A stretch of DNA of 12,720 nt from an uncultured Christensenellaceae bacterium. GTDB lineage: Bacteria; Bacillota; Clostridia; Christensenellales; Christensenellaceae. The translations under genes and the position numbers were made by a program. Each line of letters opens with the position of its first letter. Within the stretch, counting starts at the first letter, position 1. The notes under the pieces are model-generated. The model made no database searches, was not told the DNA's origin, and saw only the letters and a list, made by a program, of their open reading frames with translations. Shown here piece after piece: positions 6,435 through 12,720 of this stretch. The stretch is taken from positions 1 through 12,720 of the forward strand of contig CAKROK010000061.1 in the NCBI GenBank assembly GCA_934373295.1, read 5' to 3'.

Positions 6435-7145
6435 ATGACTAGACCTATAATCGCGGTTATGCCGCTGTATGACGACGAAAAGCAGAGCATATGGATGCTT
6501 CCCGGATACATGGACGCGCTGTATGCCGCGGGGGCGCTGCCCATGATACTCCATAGGAGCATGGGGGAGGATGAGCTGGAGCAGGTAAACGCCCTTGCGG
6601 ACGGATACCTGTTTACGGGTGGCCATGACATTGCGCCGGAAAAATACGGCGAAAAAAGACTGGACGTATGCGGAACGATAGAGAAAAAACGCGATGATCT
6701 CGAATTTGCTCTGTTCAGGCACGCGTATTCAAAGGACAAGCCCGTTTTGGGAATATGCCGAGGCTTTCAGCTCATAAACGTCGCGCTGGGCGGCACGCTT
6801 TATCAGGATATACCGTCGCAAAAGGCGGATGCGTTATGTCATATGCAAAAAAAGCCGTATGACGCGCCTGCTCACGACGTTGAGATAGTAAAGGACAGGC
6901 GGCTATATGACATAGTAGGAAAAGAACGCCTTGCCGTGAACACCTGTCATCATCAGGGGATAAAGGACATCGCGCCCGCGCTGACTGTACAGGCCTATGC
7001 GCCGGATGGCCTTATCGAGGCGATAAGCGCGGATGATAGGCGCTTTATGATAGGAGTTCAGTGGCATCCGGAGTATCTTTTCAAAAAAGATCTGATCTCA
7101 TTAGAGCTTTTTAAAGAATTTATTGCGGTTTGCCGCGTAAAATAA
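6435..7145 (+). CDS. Class-I glutamine amidotransferase-like hydrolase (peptidase C26, PuuD-like)
   Basis: A 236-residue protein of the gamma-glutamyl-GABA hydrolase / peptidase C26 family. The nucleophile is Cys108 in the elbow GICRGFQLINVALGG (106-120), and the rest of the triad is His211 and Glu213 in VQWHPE. TGGHDIAPEKYGE (61-73) and NTCHHQGI (169-176) are further family signatures. Family members cut gamma-glutamyl amide bonds, for example in gamma-glutamyl-GABA of putrescine breakdown, but many relatives have other substrates. No putrescine pathway gene is nearby, so I do not call it puuD. AGGAGG at 6421-6426 lies 8 nt before the ATG and overlaps the upstream stop codon. It is cotranscribed with the ADP-ribosylglycohydrolase gene and probably with the lipoprotein gene that starts 26 nt later. 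Confidence 0.9.
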   Translation: MTRPIIAVMPLYDDEKQSIWMLPGYMDALYAAGALPMILHRSMGEDELEQVNALADGYLFTGGHDIAPEKYGEKRLDVCGTIEKKRDDLEFALFRHAYSKDKPVLGICRGFQLINVALGGTLYQDIPSQKADALCHMQKKPYDAPAHDVEIVKDRRLYDIVGKERLAVNTCHHQGIKDIAPALTVQAYAPDGLIEAISADDRRFMIGVQWHPEYLFKKDLISLELFKEFIAVCRVK

Positions 7146-7171
7146 TAAGAATGGATTATCAGGGAGGAAAG

Positions 7172-7858
7172 ATGAAAAAGTTAGTTTTAATAGTTATGGC
7201 GCTTGTACTGATATGCATGGCGTTTGCGGGATGCGCAAACACGGACGCAAACGGCCCCGCAGCTTCGGATAAGGCAGACGAGACGGCGAAGCCCACGGCT
7301 ACGGAGGAGGTCAAACCCACAGAAAAGCCGGTCGTGATACCGGATGAGGCGCAGATAGAGGAAATGCTGCCCTATATGGACAGCGTAATGCTCACGCTGC
7401 TCGAGGGAAATTACACAAAGCACGACGTTACAAATGCGGACTATTTTTGGACGCTCATGTATTATCACTGTGTAAATCACGCGGATGAGATTGAAAAGGC
7501 GGTATATGACCAAAATGCGGGGACGATAACCGTGCCTGAAGATGAGATATCCGCGATGGCGGGGGCGTTCTTCTTAGAGTTTTCAAAGCTGCCCGAGCTT
7601 CCTAAAAAGGACATGATGAGCTATGACGAAAAGAACAAGAGCTATGTGTTTATGGATTCGGACAGGGGTGAGAGCGGCTCGGAGATAGGCGCGACGGCTT
7701 TAGAGGACGACGCGGCATACGTCACGGCGCAGCTCGTCAACATGGAATCGGGCGACATCCTCATGAGCTGTCAGTTTACGATAATCGGCAGCTATAACGA
7801 CACGACAGGCAGATATCCGTTCACGATAGTGACCGCAGAGCCGGAGGAGATCGGCTGA
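7172..7858 (+). CDS. Putative lipoprotein of unknown function
   Basis: A 228-residue predicted lipoprotein. MKKLVLIVMALVLICMAFAGC is a lysine start, a hydrophobic stretch and a lipobox-like end with Cys21; Phe at -3 is unusual for a lipobox but tolerated in this group. Residues 22-57 are a Thr/Pro/Glu/Lys linker (TAKPTATEEVKPTEKP), which would hold the globular part away from the membrane. Residues 58-228 are acidic, with two Trp/Tyr-rich helices (ADYFWTLMYYHCVNH) followed by probable beta strands; I recognise no family. The start is ATG 7172, preceded by GGGAGGA; an in-frame ATG at 7130 lies inside the upstream gene and lacks such a site. It is the last gene before the terminator at 7884. 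Confidence 0.82.
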   Translation: MKKLVLIVMALVLICMAFAGCANTDANGPAASDKADETAKPTATEEVKPTEKPVVIPDEAQIEEMLPYMDSVMLTLLEGNYTKHDVTNADYFWTLMYYHCVNHADEIEKAVYDQNAGTITVPEDEISAMAGAFFLEFSKLPELPKKDMMSYDEKNKSYVFMDSDRGESGSEIGATALEDDAAYVTAQLVNMESGDILMSCQFTIIGSYNDTTGRYPFTIVTAEPEEIG

Positions 7859-7883
7859 TAGCCCAAAAAAACAGATAATGCAA

Positions 7884-7920
7884 AAAAGCCTGCTGCGAGT
7901 TTTTTCGTAGGCAGGCTTTT
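7884..7920. terminator. Bidirectional terminator between converging operons
   Basis: AAAAGCCTGC (7884-7893) pairs perfectly with GCAGGCTTTT (7911-7920) around a 17-nt interior. T runs follow the stem on both strands: TTTTAT on plus, six T on minus. It lies 26 bp past the lipoprotein stop and 12 bp past the metH stop, so it can end both transcripts. Confidence 0.85.
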
Positions 7921-7931
7921 ATATTGCAGTA

Positions 7932-10301
7932 TTATCTTTTAAAGACCTCCTGGGCGTATCTGACAGCCTCCATTGCGTCCGGCGCATAGTGACTTGCGCC
8001 TATCATATCGGCGTAATCCTGCGTCAGGACGGCGCCGCCCACCATCGTGAGCGTATCCGGGCAGTGCTTCTTTAAAAGCGCGATAGTATGCTGCATTGCG
8101 GGAACGGTGGTCGTCATGAGCGCGGATAACCCGACGAGACGGCAGCCCGTCCGCTCGGCCTCGCGCACGATAGTTTCCGCATCCACGTCCTTTCCCAGGT
8201 CGATGACGTCAAAGCCGAAGTTTTCGAGTAATGTGCGCACGATGTTCTTTCCGATATCGTGAATATCGCCCTTTACCGTCGCTATGATTATCAAATCGCC
8301 CTTTTCGGATTTGGGCGGGAGGGAGGCCTTGACCTCTTCAAACGCGGCGCCCGCCGCCTCTGCGCTCATGAGCAGCTGGGGAAGGTACACGGTTTTGTTC
8401 TCAAAGCCCGTACCGACTTCGTTTAGCGCGGGGATTATGTGACCGTTTATCACGTCCATGGGCGAGTTGATTTTAAGCTCGTTTTTCACGCAGACGACTG
8501 CCTGTTCGGATAATCCCTTCAAAATAGCGCTCTTCAAGCTGATGGATGCATCCTCAGCTTTTTTAGGTGTATTTGAAACGGATTTTGACGTGAAGTCGAT
8601 GTAATTTTCAAACCTGTCGTCGTAGCCCTTGAGCGCGAGATAGCTCAAATACGCCCTCGTCATCTCATCTGAGCAGGGGTTCATTATCGCAAGGCTAAGC
8701 CCGTGCTCCATGGCGCAGGTGAAAAACGCGGAGGTCAGATAGTCCCTTTCGGGCAGACCGAATGAGATGTTGGACACGCCGAGCGAGGTATAAAGCCCCA
8801 GCTCGTCTCTTATGAGGGATAGCGCATCAAGCGTTATTTTCGCGCTGTCCGGCTGTGATGAGACAGCCATGGCGAGCGGGTCAACGATAATGTTGCACTT
8901 ATCAATGCCGTATTTTTCCGCTTCGCGCATTATCCTTTCCGCGATATCGCATCTGCCGCGTGCGGTATCGGGTATGCCGTTTTCGTCTAACGTCAGGGCG
9001 ATAACTGCGCCGCCGTATTTTTTGACGAGAGGGAAGATAGCGTCCATGCTCTCTTTTTTGCCGTTTACGGAGTTTATGAGCGGCTTGCCGTTATAAATTC
9101 GTATAGCATCCTCCATCGCGGCAGGGCTTGCGGTATCTATTTGCAGGGGTAGCGCGCAGACGGACTGTATCTCTTTAACTATCTGCTTTAGCTTTGCCGC
9201 TTCATCTATATCGGGCAGACCCGCGTTTACGTCCAAAATATGTGCTCCGCGCTCCTCCTGCGTGAGCGCTTCTTTTAATATAAAGCTCATTTCGCCGCTT
9301 CTCAGCGCCTCTTTGAGCTTGGGCTTGCCCGTGGGGTTTATCCTTTCGCCGATGAGCACGGGCTTTTGACCGATGACCTGTGCGTGAGTGTAGGAGGAAA
9401 CGACGCATCTGTTCTTTTTTTGCGGTGCGCGATATGCTATGTTCGCGGTTTTTTCACATGTCAGCCGCATGTACTCGGGGTTTGTCCCGCAGCAGCCGCC
9501 CAATACCTGTACGCCCAATTCCGCGATTTTTACCATATAATCGGAAAAACTGCGCGCATCGACGTCATATACGGGCGCGCCGTTTACGCTTTTGGGCAGA
9601 CCGGCGTTTGGCGTGACGATTATGGAAAGTGAGCTGCACTCCAAAAACTTGGGGACGAGCTTCAGCATCTGCTCCGGCCCTAAGGAGCAGTTCATGCCGT
9701 ATGCGCTCACGCCCAAGCCCTCGAGCAGGGCGCACATCGCGGGGATATCCGCACCTGTCATGAGCTTAGCGCTCTCGTCGTATACGTTCGTCACGAAGAT
9801 GGGCAGGTCGCAGCTCTCTTTAGCCGCGATAACGGCCGCTTTTGTCTCATATGAGTCGTTCATCGTCTCTATAAGGACGATATCCGCGCCCGCGTCTGCG
9901 CCCGTTGTTATGGTCTTTTTAAACGCGTCCACCGCATCCTCAAAGGAGAGGTCGCCGTATGGGGAAAGCAGCCGTCCGAGCGGACCTATATCCAGCGCGA
10001 CGTATTTTCCATCAAATTCATCTGCGGCGCGCCTTGCTGCATCGACTGCCGAGTGAACCATTTTTTCGATGGTCTTGTCGTCGTATTTTAAGGAGTTCAC
10101 GCCAAAGGTGTTCGTGCTCGCGACATCGCAGCCCGCGTTAAAGTATTCGCGGTGTATCTCATAGAGCGCGTCGGGGTGGGTGAGGCTCCATGCTTCGGAT
10201 GCCTCGCCCGCCTTTAAGCCGCGCGATTGGAGCATCGTGCCCATGCCGCCGTCCAATATCAGCCTGTTTTTTGATATTCTTTCAAGTATCGTTTCTTTCA
10301 T
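7932..10301 (-). CDS. metH: Cobalamin-dependent methionine synthase without activation domain
   Basis: A 789-residue MetH that methylates homocysteine from 5-methyltetrahydrofolate through methylcobalamin. The homocysteine domain (about 1-290) opens with LDGGMGTMLQSRGL and has the zinc ligands Cys205 (NCSLGPE) and Cys270-Cys271 (GGCCGTNPE). The pterin-binding domain (about 305-565) begins PVLIGERINPTGK. The helical cap and cobalamin domain (about 585-789) carry GDIHDIGKN with His681 as the expected lower cobalt ligand, plus GLSALMTTTVP and VGGAVLT. The roughly 330-residue S-adenosylmethionine-binding domain of E. coli MetH is absent; the gene just upstream encodes it separately. The metH start overlaps that gene by 20 bp and its own ribosome binding site is weak (AAAAG next to the ATG), so translational coupling is likely. 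Confidence 0.96.
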   Translation of the reverse strand: MKETILERISKNRLILDGGMGTMLQSRGLKAGEASEAWSLTHPDALYEIHREYFNAGCDVASTNTFGVNSLKYDDKTIEKMVHSAVDAARRAADEFDGKYVALDIGPLGRLLSPYGDLSFEDAVDAFKKTITTGADAGADIVLIETMNDSYETKAAVIAAKESCDLPIFVTNVYDESAKLMTGADIPAMCALLEGLGVSAYGMNCSLGPEQMLKLVPKFLECSSLSIIVTPNAGLPKSVNGAPVYDVDARSFSDYMVKIAELGVQVLGGCCGTNPEYMRLTCEKTANIAYRAPQKKNRCVVSSYTHAQVIGQKPVLIGERINPTGKPKLKEALRSGEMSFILKEALTQEERGAHILDVNAGLPDIDEAAKLKQIVKEIQSVCALPLQIDTASPAAMEDAIRIYNGKPLINSVNGKKESMDAIFPLVKKYGGAVIALTLDENGIPDTARGRCDIAERIMREAEKYGIDKCNIIVDPLAMAVSSQPDSAKITLDALSLIRDELGLYTSLGVSNISFGLPERDYLTSAFFTCAMEHGLSLAIMNPCSDEMTRAYLSYLALKGYDDRFENYIDFTSKSVSNTPKKAEDASISLKSAILKGLSEQAVVCVKNELKINSPMDVINGHIIPALNEVGTGFENKTVYLPQLLMSAEAAGAAFEEVKASLPPKSEKGDLIIIATVKGDIHDIGKNIVRTLLENFGFDVIDLGKDVDAETIVREAERTGCRLVGLSALMTTTVPAMQHTIALLKKHCPDTLTMVGGAVLTQDYADMIGASHYAPDAMEAVRYAQEVFKR

Positions 10302-10899
10302 CTTTTATACCTATTATCGCAGTGACCGTCTTTGTGGGGTACATCATCAGCCCGTCGGTGAGGTATGCGCCTATGTTCTTTTGAGTATTGAGGATGTCCG
10401 TGAAGAGCCTTTGCGTCTCGAGCGGAAAATCGCCGTAGCCTGGGGAATATCTGCGCAAGGTGGTCTTGCCCTCAAGGCGCGCCTTTTCGCTTAACATTTC
10501 ATTTAAAGAGTCACACAGAGCTTCGATCAATGCCGAGCCCGCCGCGTCCGCCGCAAGCTCGTTTAACGCTGAAAGACTCGCCGACGCGCGGATGAACCTC
10601 TCGCTAGCGCTGCCTAAGGTGGCGGCGAACGCAAAGACCTCGCGGCAGCCCGCAAGGTGCTTTGAAAGATATGCGCTCTTTATTTCCTGTCCGCAAAGCT
10701 CGGTCATATCGCCGCTTACGCATATCGGCAGACGAGTGTAACAGACGCGATAGTCGCAAATTCTGCGCATATGCTCAGCCGCGCTTTTAGCAAGCTCGAC
10801 CAGCCTGTCATCCGGCGAGCCGCCCGCGCGCATGTATTTGAGCGTCATTTTATAATCTGCCGTTGGCGCAGACAGGCGCAGGGTCTCGATTCTCATCAT
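10282..10899 (-). CDS. Stand-alone methionine synthase activation (reactivation) domain protein
   Basis: A 205-residue protein matching the vitamin-B12-dependent methionine synthase activation domain. The key motif is RRYSPGYGDFPLETQ (149-163), the S-adenosylmethionine-binding RxxxGY with Arg150, Gly154 and Tyr155. TDGLMMYPTKTVTAIIGI (181-198) is the second conserved block, and FAATLG (91-96) lies earlier. In E. coli this is the C-terminal part of MetH, which restores oxidised cob(II)alamin by reductive methylation; here it should act in trans on the neighbouring MetH. It is shorter than the E. coli domain, as is usual for the separate clostridial form. The start is ATG 10899, overlapping the metF stop codon (ATGA); the frame upstream of it is a shadow of metF. 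A second ATG follows directly at 10896. Confidence 0.9.
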   Translation of the reverse strand: MMRIETLRLSAPTADYKMTLKYMRAGGSPDDRLVELAKSAAEHMRRICDYRVCYTRLPICVSGDMTELCGQEIKSAYLSKHLAGCREVFAFAATLGSASERFIRASASLSALNELAADAAGSALIEALCDSLNEMLSEKARLEGKTTLRRYSPGYGDFPLETQRLFTDILNTQKNIGAYLTDGLMMYPTKTVTAIIGIKDERNDT

Positions 10900-11756
10900 A
10901 ATATGCTCGAAAGATTCGCCTTTATCATATCGGCGACCTTGGGCTTGTTCATGGAGTAAATGTGTACGGCGTTTATGCCGTTTGCGATGAGGTCTATGAC
11001 CTGCTCGGTGGCGTATGCCACGCCCGCCTGGAGCATCGCCGCGGGGTCGTCGCCAAACCTGTCCACTATGCGCACGAACCGCTGGGGGAGCGCCGTTCCC
11101 GAAATGGAGCATATGCGCTTTATCTGCGCGGGGGCGGTGACGGGCATTATTCCCGCTATCACGGGGACGTTTATGCCCGCCTCGCGTATGCGGTACATGA
11201 AGTTGTAGAGGATGTTGTTGTCGAAGAACATCTGCGTGGTCAAAAACTCACAGCCCGCGTCCACCTTTTCCTTTAAAAACGCGACGTCCTCACGGCAGTT
11301 CGCGCTTTCGGGATGCCCCTCGGGGTAACAAGCGCCGCCTATGGTAAAGCCGCCGAACGCGCGTATCTCGCCAATCAGCTCACTCGCGTGGGCGTACTCC
11401 ATTTGGGACTTATCGAGATCGGCGGGCATGTCCCCGCGAAGCGCGAGAATATTCTCGATTCCGCGCGCACGCAGGTCGGAAAGCCGGTCGCGTATCTGCT
11501 GCCTTGTGGAGGAGACGCAGGTCAAATGCGCTATCGTAGTGACGCCGTATTTTTCCTGAATGTCCTGCGCGATATCCGCGGTGAACTCGGAGGTTCCGCC
11601 GCCCGCGCCGTATGTCACGCTCATAAACCCGGGGCGGAGTGCGGCTATCTCGTGCGTTGCGCTGCTGACTGCGGCGAATTTGTCGTCCGTCTTGGGAGGG
11701 AAAACCTCAAAGGACAGACAGGGCCGCGCGCCTGTGATGATGTCGGTTATTTTCAT
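10896..11756 (-). CDS. metF: 5,10-methylenetetrahydrofolate reductase
   Basis: A 286-residue MetF that reduces 5,10-methylenetetrahydrofolate to 5-methyltetrahydrofolate with an FAD cofactor, supplying MetH. SFEVFPPK (15-22) carries the catalytic Glu17. SVTYGAGGGTS, the AHLTCV strand, LALRGDMP and TTQMFFDN are family blocks in the expected order, and the length is typical (about 290). AAAGGA lies about 6 nt before the ATG. It is the first gene of the metF-activation-metH operon, behind a good promoter at 11789-11817. No MetV-type zinc protein is seen beside it. The leader is only about 25 nt, which excludes an S-box riboswitch. Confidence 0.96.
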   Translation of the reverse strand: MKITDIITGARPCLSFEVFPPKTDDKFAAVSSATHEIAALRPGFMSVTYGAGGGTSEFTADIAQDIQEKYGVTTIAHLTCVSSTRQQIRDRLSDLRARGIENILALRGDMPADLDKSQMEYAHASELIGEIRAFGGFTIGGACYPEGHPESANCREDVAFLKEKVDAGCEFLTTQMFFDNNILYNFMYRIREAGINVPVIAGIMPVTAPAQIKRICSISGTALPQRFVRIVDRFGDDPAAMLQAGVAYATEQVIDLIANGINAVHIYSMNKPKVADMIKANLSSIL

Positions 11757-11788
11757 GGTTTTTTCCTTTCGCGGTGGTATTTCCTTTT

Positions 11789-11817
11789 ATTATACTACCA
11801 TGCGGCGACAGGTTCAA
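11789..11817 (-). promoter_or_regulatory. Promoter of the metF-metH operon
   Basis: The minus strand shows TTGAAC (11817-11812), a 17-nt spacer and TATAAT (11794-11789), placing the start near 11782 and the metF ATG about 25 nt later. Confidence 0.72.
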
Positions 11818-11827
11818 TCGTATTGAA
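11813..11827. promoter_or_regulatory. Palindrome over the -35 box of the metF promoter
   Basis: TTCAATCGTATTGAA is a perfect 6-bp inverted repeat with a CGT centre. It covers five of the six bases of the -35 box (11812-11817), so a bound protein would be well placed to block RNA polymerase. No known operator type is recognised. A short imperfect inverted repeat (GGTAGTAT and ATACCACC on the minus strand, about 11773-11799) spans the -10 as well. Confidence 0.4.
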
Positions 11828-11837
11828 AAAAGTCGAT

Positions 11838-12077
11838 TTATTGTATTAAATCTTCAAGCGATTTGCCGAAGAATTTCGCGAATGCGGCAAGCTCGATATC
11901 CGTCACAAAGCGCTTTCCGCACTCTATTCGCTGTATGGCGTTTTTGTCGATATCGATGCCTACAAGCTGCATTTTATCGGCAAGCTCGCGTTGAGAAATA
12001 CTTAATTGTGACCTGAATTTTGAAATATTTTTGCCGCAAAGGTTGTTTAAACCCTCTTTATTCTTGTTAATAAACAT
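11838..12077 (-). CDS. XRE-family helix-turn-helix transcriptional regulator
   Basis: A 79-residue DNA-binding protein with a Cro/CI-type helix-turn-helix. The core is ISKFRSQLSISQRELADKMQ, then the linker region and the recognition-side segment NAIQRIECGKRFVTDIELAAFAKFFG, ending KSLEDLI as in many XRE proteins. Apart from a short N-terminal arm (MFINKNKEGLNN) there is no other domain, so it is a minimal repressor-like protein. I chose ATG 12077 because GAGGTGAT lies just before it; the in-frame ATG at 12098 falls inside the first operator-like site. It diverges from the DUF4352-type lipoprotein gene, and the two 19-bp sites between them are its probable targets (inference). It lies 81 bp upstream of metF in the same direction, but metF has its own promoter. 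Confidence 0.9.
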   Translation of the reverse strand: MFINKNKEGLNNLCGKNISKFRSQLSISQRELADKMQLVGIDIDKNAIQRIECGKRFVTDIELAAFAKFFGKSLEDLIQ

Positions 12078-12092
12078 ATAATCACCTCGATT

Positions 12093-12111
12093 TGACATTT
12101 ACTGCTTGTCA
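12093..12111. promoter_or_regulatory. Operator-like site O1
   Basis: TGACATTTACTGCTTGTCA is a 19-bp element with perfect TGACA/TGTCA ends. It overlaps the -35 box of the plus-strand promoter (12106-12111) and shares 15 of 19 bases with the site at 12146-12164. Confidence 0.65.
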
Positions 12112-12134
12112 TTTTTCTGATTTTATGCTATAAT
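12106..12134 (+). promoter_or_regulatory. Promoter of the DUF4352-type lipoprotein gene
   Basis: TTGTCA (12106-12111), a 17-nt spacer and TATAAT (12129-12134), with TGC before it as an extended -10. The predicted start is about 12141. One operator-like site covers the -35 and the other lies just downstream of the start. Confidence 0.75.
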
Positions 12135-12136
12135 CC

Positions 12137-12165
12137 TATAAAATATGACATTCACAGAATGTCAA
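12137..12165 (-). promoter_or_regulatory. Candidate promoter of the XRE regulator gene
   Basis: The minus strand has a perfect TTGACA (12165-12160) within the second operator-like site, and a weak -10, TTTATA (12142-12137), at 17 nt. TAAAAT at 12125-12120 is an alternative -10 without a good -35. Confidence 0.35.
12146..12164. promoter_or_regulatory. Operator-like site O2
   Basis: TGACATTCACAGAATGTCA is a perfect 8-bp inverted repeat with an ACA centre, 19 bp in total. Its centre is 53 bp from that of the site at 12093-12111, about five helical turns, so two bound proteins would face the same side of the DNA. It lies at about +5 to +24 of the lipoprotein transcript. Confidence 0.75.
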
Positions 12166-12181
12166 AATAAGGAGTAGAGTT

Positions 12182-12720
12182 ATGAAAAAAGTATTGACAT
12201 TGGTATTGGTTTTTGCGCTGTGTTTCACGCTTACGGCGTGCTTTGGCTTTGACATCGATGAGCCGACAAAGGAGGTCTCGGGCAATGAGCCGACTGAAGA
12301 CGTAAAGAACGACGAAGAGGATAATGCCGACGCGCAGCAAAAGGAAGAGACTTTCGGCATGAATGAGGCCGCAGTCTTTGACGATTTGAAGTTCACCGCG
12401 ACTGATTTGGAGGAAAGCGAGGGAAGCGAATATAACAAGCCCGAGGACGGCAACATTTTCGTGGGAGTCAAATTCGAAATAGAAAATATCTCCGACGAGG
12501 AGCACAGCATCAGCTCAATGCTGCTGTTTAACGCATATGTGGACGACGTCCAGTGCGACGATTCTTTCAGCGCGGGTCTTGCGTTTGATAAGACGTTGGA
12601 TGGAGAGCTTGCTCCCGGAAAGAAGATGATCGGCTATTATTCTTTAGAAGTGCCCAAGGATTGGAAGAAGATAGAGCTTGATGTTCAGTCCAGCTGGCTT
12701 TCGGTAAGCTCGGCGAGGTT
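12182..12720 (+). CDS. DUF4352-type lipoprotein, 3' end cut by window
   Basis: The frame is open from ATG 12182 to the window edge, giving 179 complete codons; the stop codon is outside. MKKVLTLVLVFALCFTLTAC is a clear lipoprotein signal with lipobox LTAC and Cys20. Residues 21-58 are a strongly acidic linker. From about residue 60, AVFDDLKFTATDLEESEG followed by GNIFVGVKFEIENISDEEHSI matches the DUF4352 immunoglobulin-like domain found in many Firmicutes surface proteins, whose function is mostly unknown. AAGGAG stands 7 nt before the ATG. The gene has a strong promoter flanked by two operator-like sites and diverges from the XRE regulator, so expression is probably controlled by that protein. 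Confidence 0.87.
   Translation, partial: MKKVLTLVLVFALCFTLTACFGFDIDEPTKEVSGNEPTEDVKNDEEDNADAQQKEETFGMNEAAVFDDLKFTATDLEESEGSEYNKPEDGNIFVGVKFEIENISDEEHSISSMLLFNAYVDDVQCDDSFSAGLAFDKTLDGELAPGKKMIGYYSLEVPKDWKKIELDVQSSWLSVSSAR

Noticed and set aside
7130..7171. Earlier start for the 7172 lipoprotein
   Set aside because: It lies within the upstream hydrolase gene and would put 14 polar residues before a clear lipoprotein signal peptide.
10900..11112. N-terminal extension of the activation-domain protein
   Set aside because: The extension is an out-of-frame, Arg/His-rich reading of metF; family similarity starts after the ATG at 10899.
11757..11837. S-box or T-box riboswitch before metF
   Set aside because: Only about 25 nt separate the predicted transcript start and the ATG, and no conserved riboswitch pairing or T-box sequence is present.
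11313..11849. 178-codon open frame on the plus strand opposite metF
   Set aside because: It lies antisense to a well-conserved gene, has no ribosome binding site and no recognisable product; long antisense frames are common over GC-rich codons.
11838..12720. Toxin-antitoxin pair made of the XRE protein and its neighbour
   Set aside because: The genes are divergent and the neighbour is a secreted lipoprotein, not a small cytoplasmic toxin.

Overview
The window looks like a chromosomal segment of a Gram-positive (monoderm) Clostridia-type bacterium. This is inferred from the gene set: a signal peptidase I with one N-terminal membrane anchor, a DUF951 protein next to an MscS channel, clostridial-style lipoproteins with Pro/Thr/Glu linkers, and a methionine synthase lacking its fused reactivation domain. 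Strong AGGAGG-type ribosome binding sites, TATAAT-type promoters and heavy use of ATA for isoleucine fit this. No rRNA, tRNA, insertion sequence, prophage gene or CRISPR array was seen. Most of the window is ordinary housekeeping, with a few places that deserve attention.

Layout. (1) 1-1307, minus: a large protein cut by the window edge, with an N-terminal RelA/SpoT (p)ppGpp synthetase domain and a long C-terminal region of unknown role. (2) 1432-3099, minus: a probable operon mscS, then DUF951, then lepB, ending in a hairpin terminator at about 1354-1402. (3) 3118-3259: a compact divergent promoter region between mscS and murA, with the two -35 boxes lying in the arms of one inverted repeat. 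(4) 3260-5147, plus: murA and a phosphoribosyltransferase, followed by a terminator. (5) 5303-7858, plus: an ADP-ribosylglycohydrolase, a class-I glutamine-amidotransferase-like (C26) hydrolase and a lipoprotein, ending in a bidirectional terminator shared with the convergent met operon. (6) 11756-7932, minus: metF, a stand-alone methionine synthase reactivation-domain protein, and metH, all overlapping. (7) 11838-12720: an XRE-family regulator (minus) divergent from a DUF4352-type lipoprotein (plus, cut by the window edge), with two matching 19-bp operator-like sites between them.

How the genes work together. metF makes 5-methyltetrahydrofolate, MetH uses it to methylate homocysteine through cobalamin, and the separate activation protein is expected to rescue oxidised cobalamin by reductive methylation with S-adenosylmethionine. 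MurA commits UDP-GlcNAc to peptidoglycan. LepB, MscS and the lipoproteins are envelope functions. The RelA/SpoT-like protein and the ADP-ribosylglycohydrolase are nucleotide-signalling or modification enzymes whose partners are not visible here. The best leads for new biology are the RelA/SpoT-like protein with an altered substrate loop and unknown C-terminal region, and the two-operator switch at 12093-12164.
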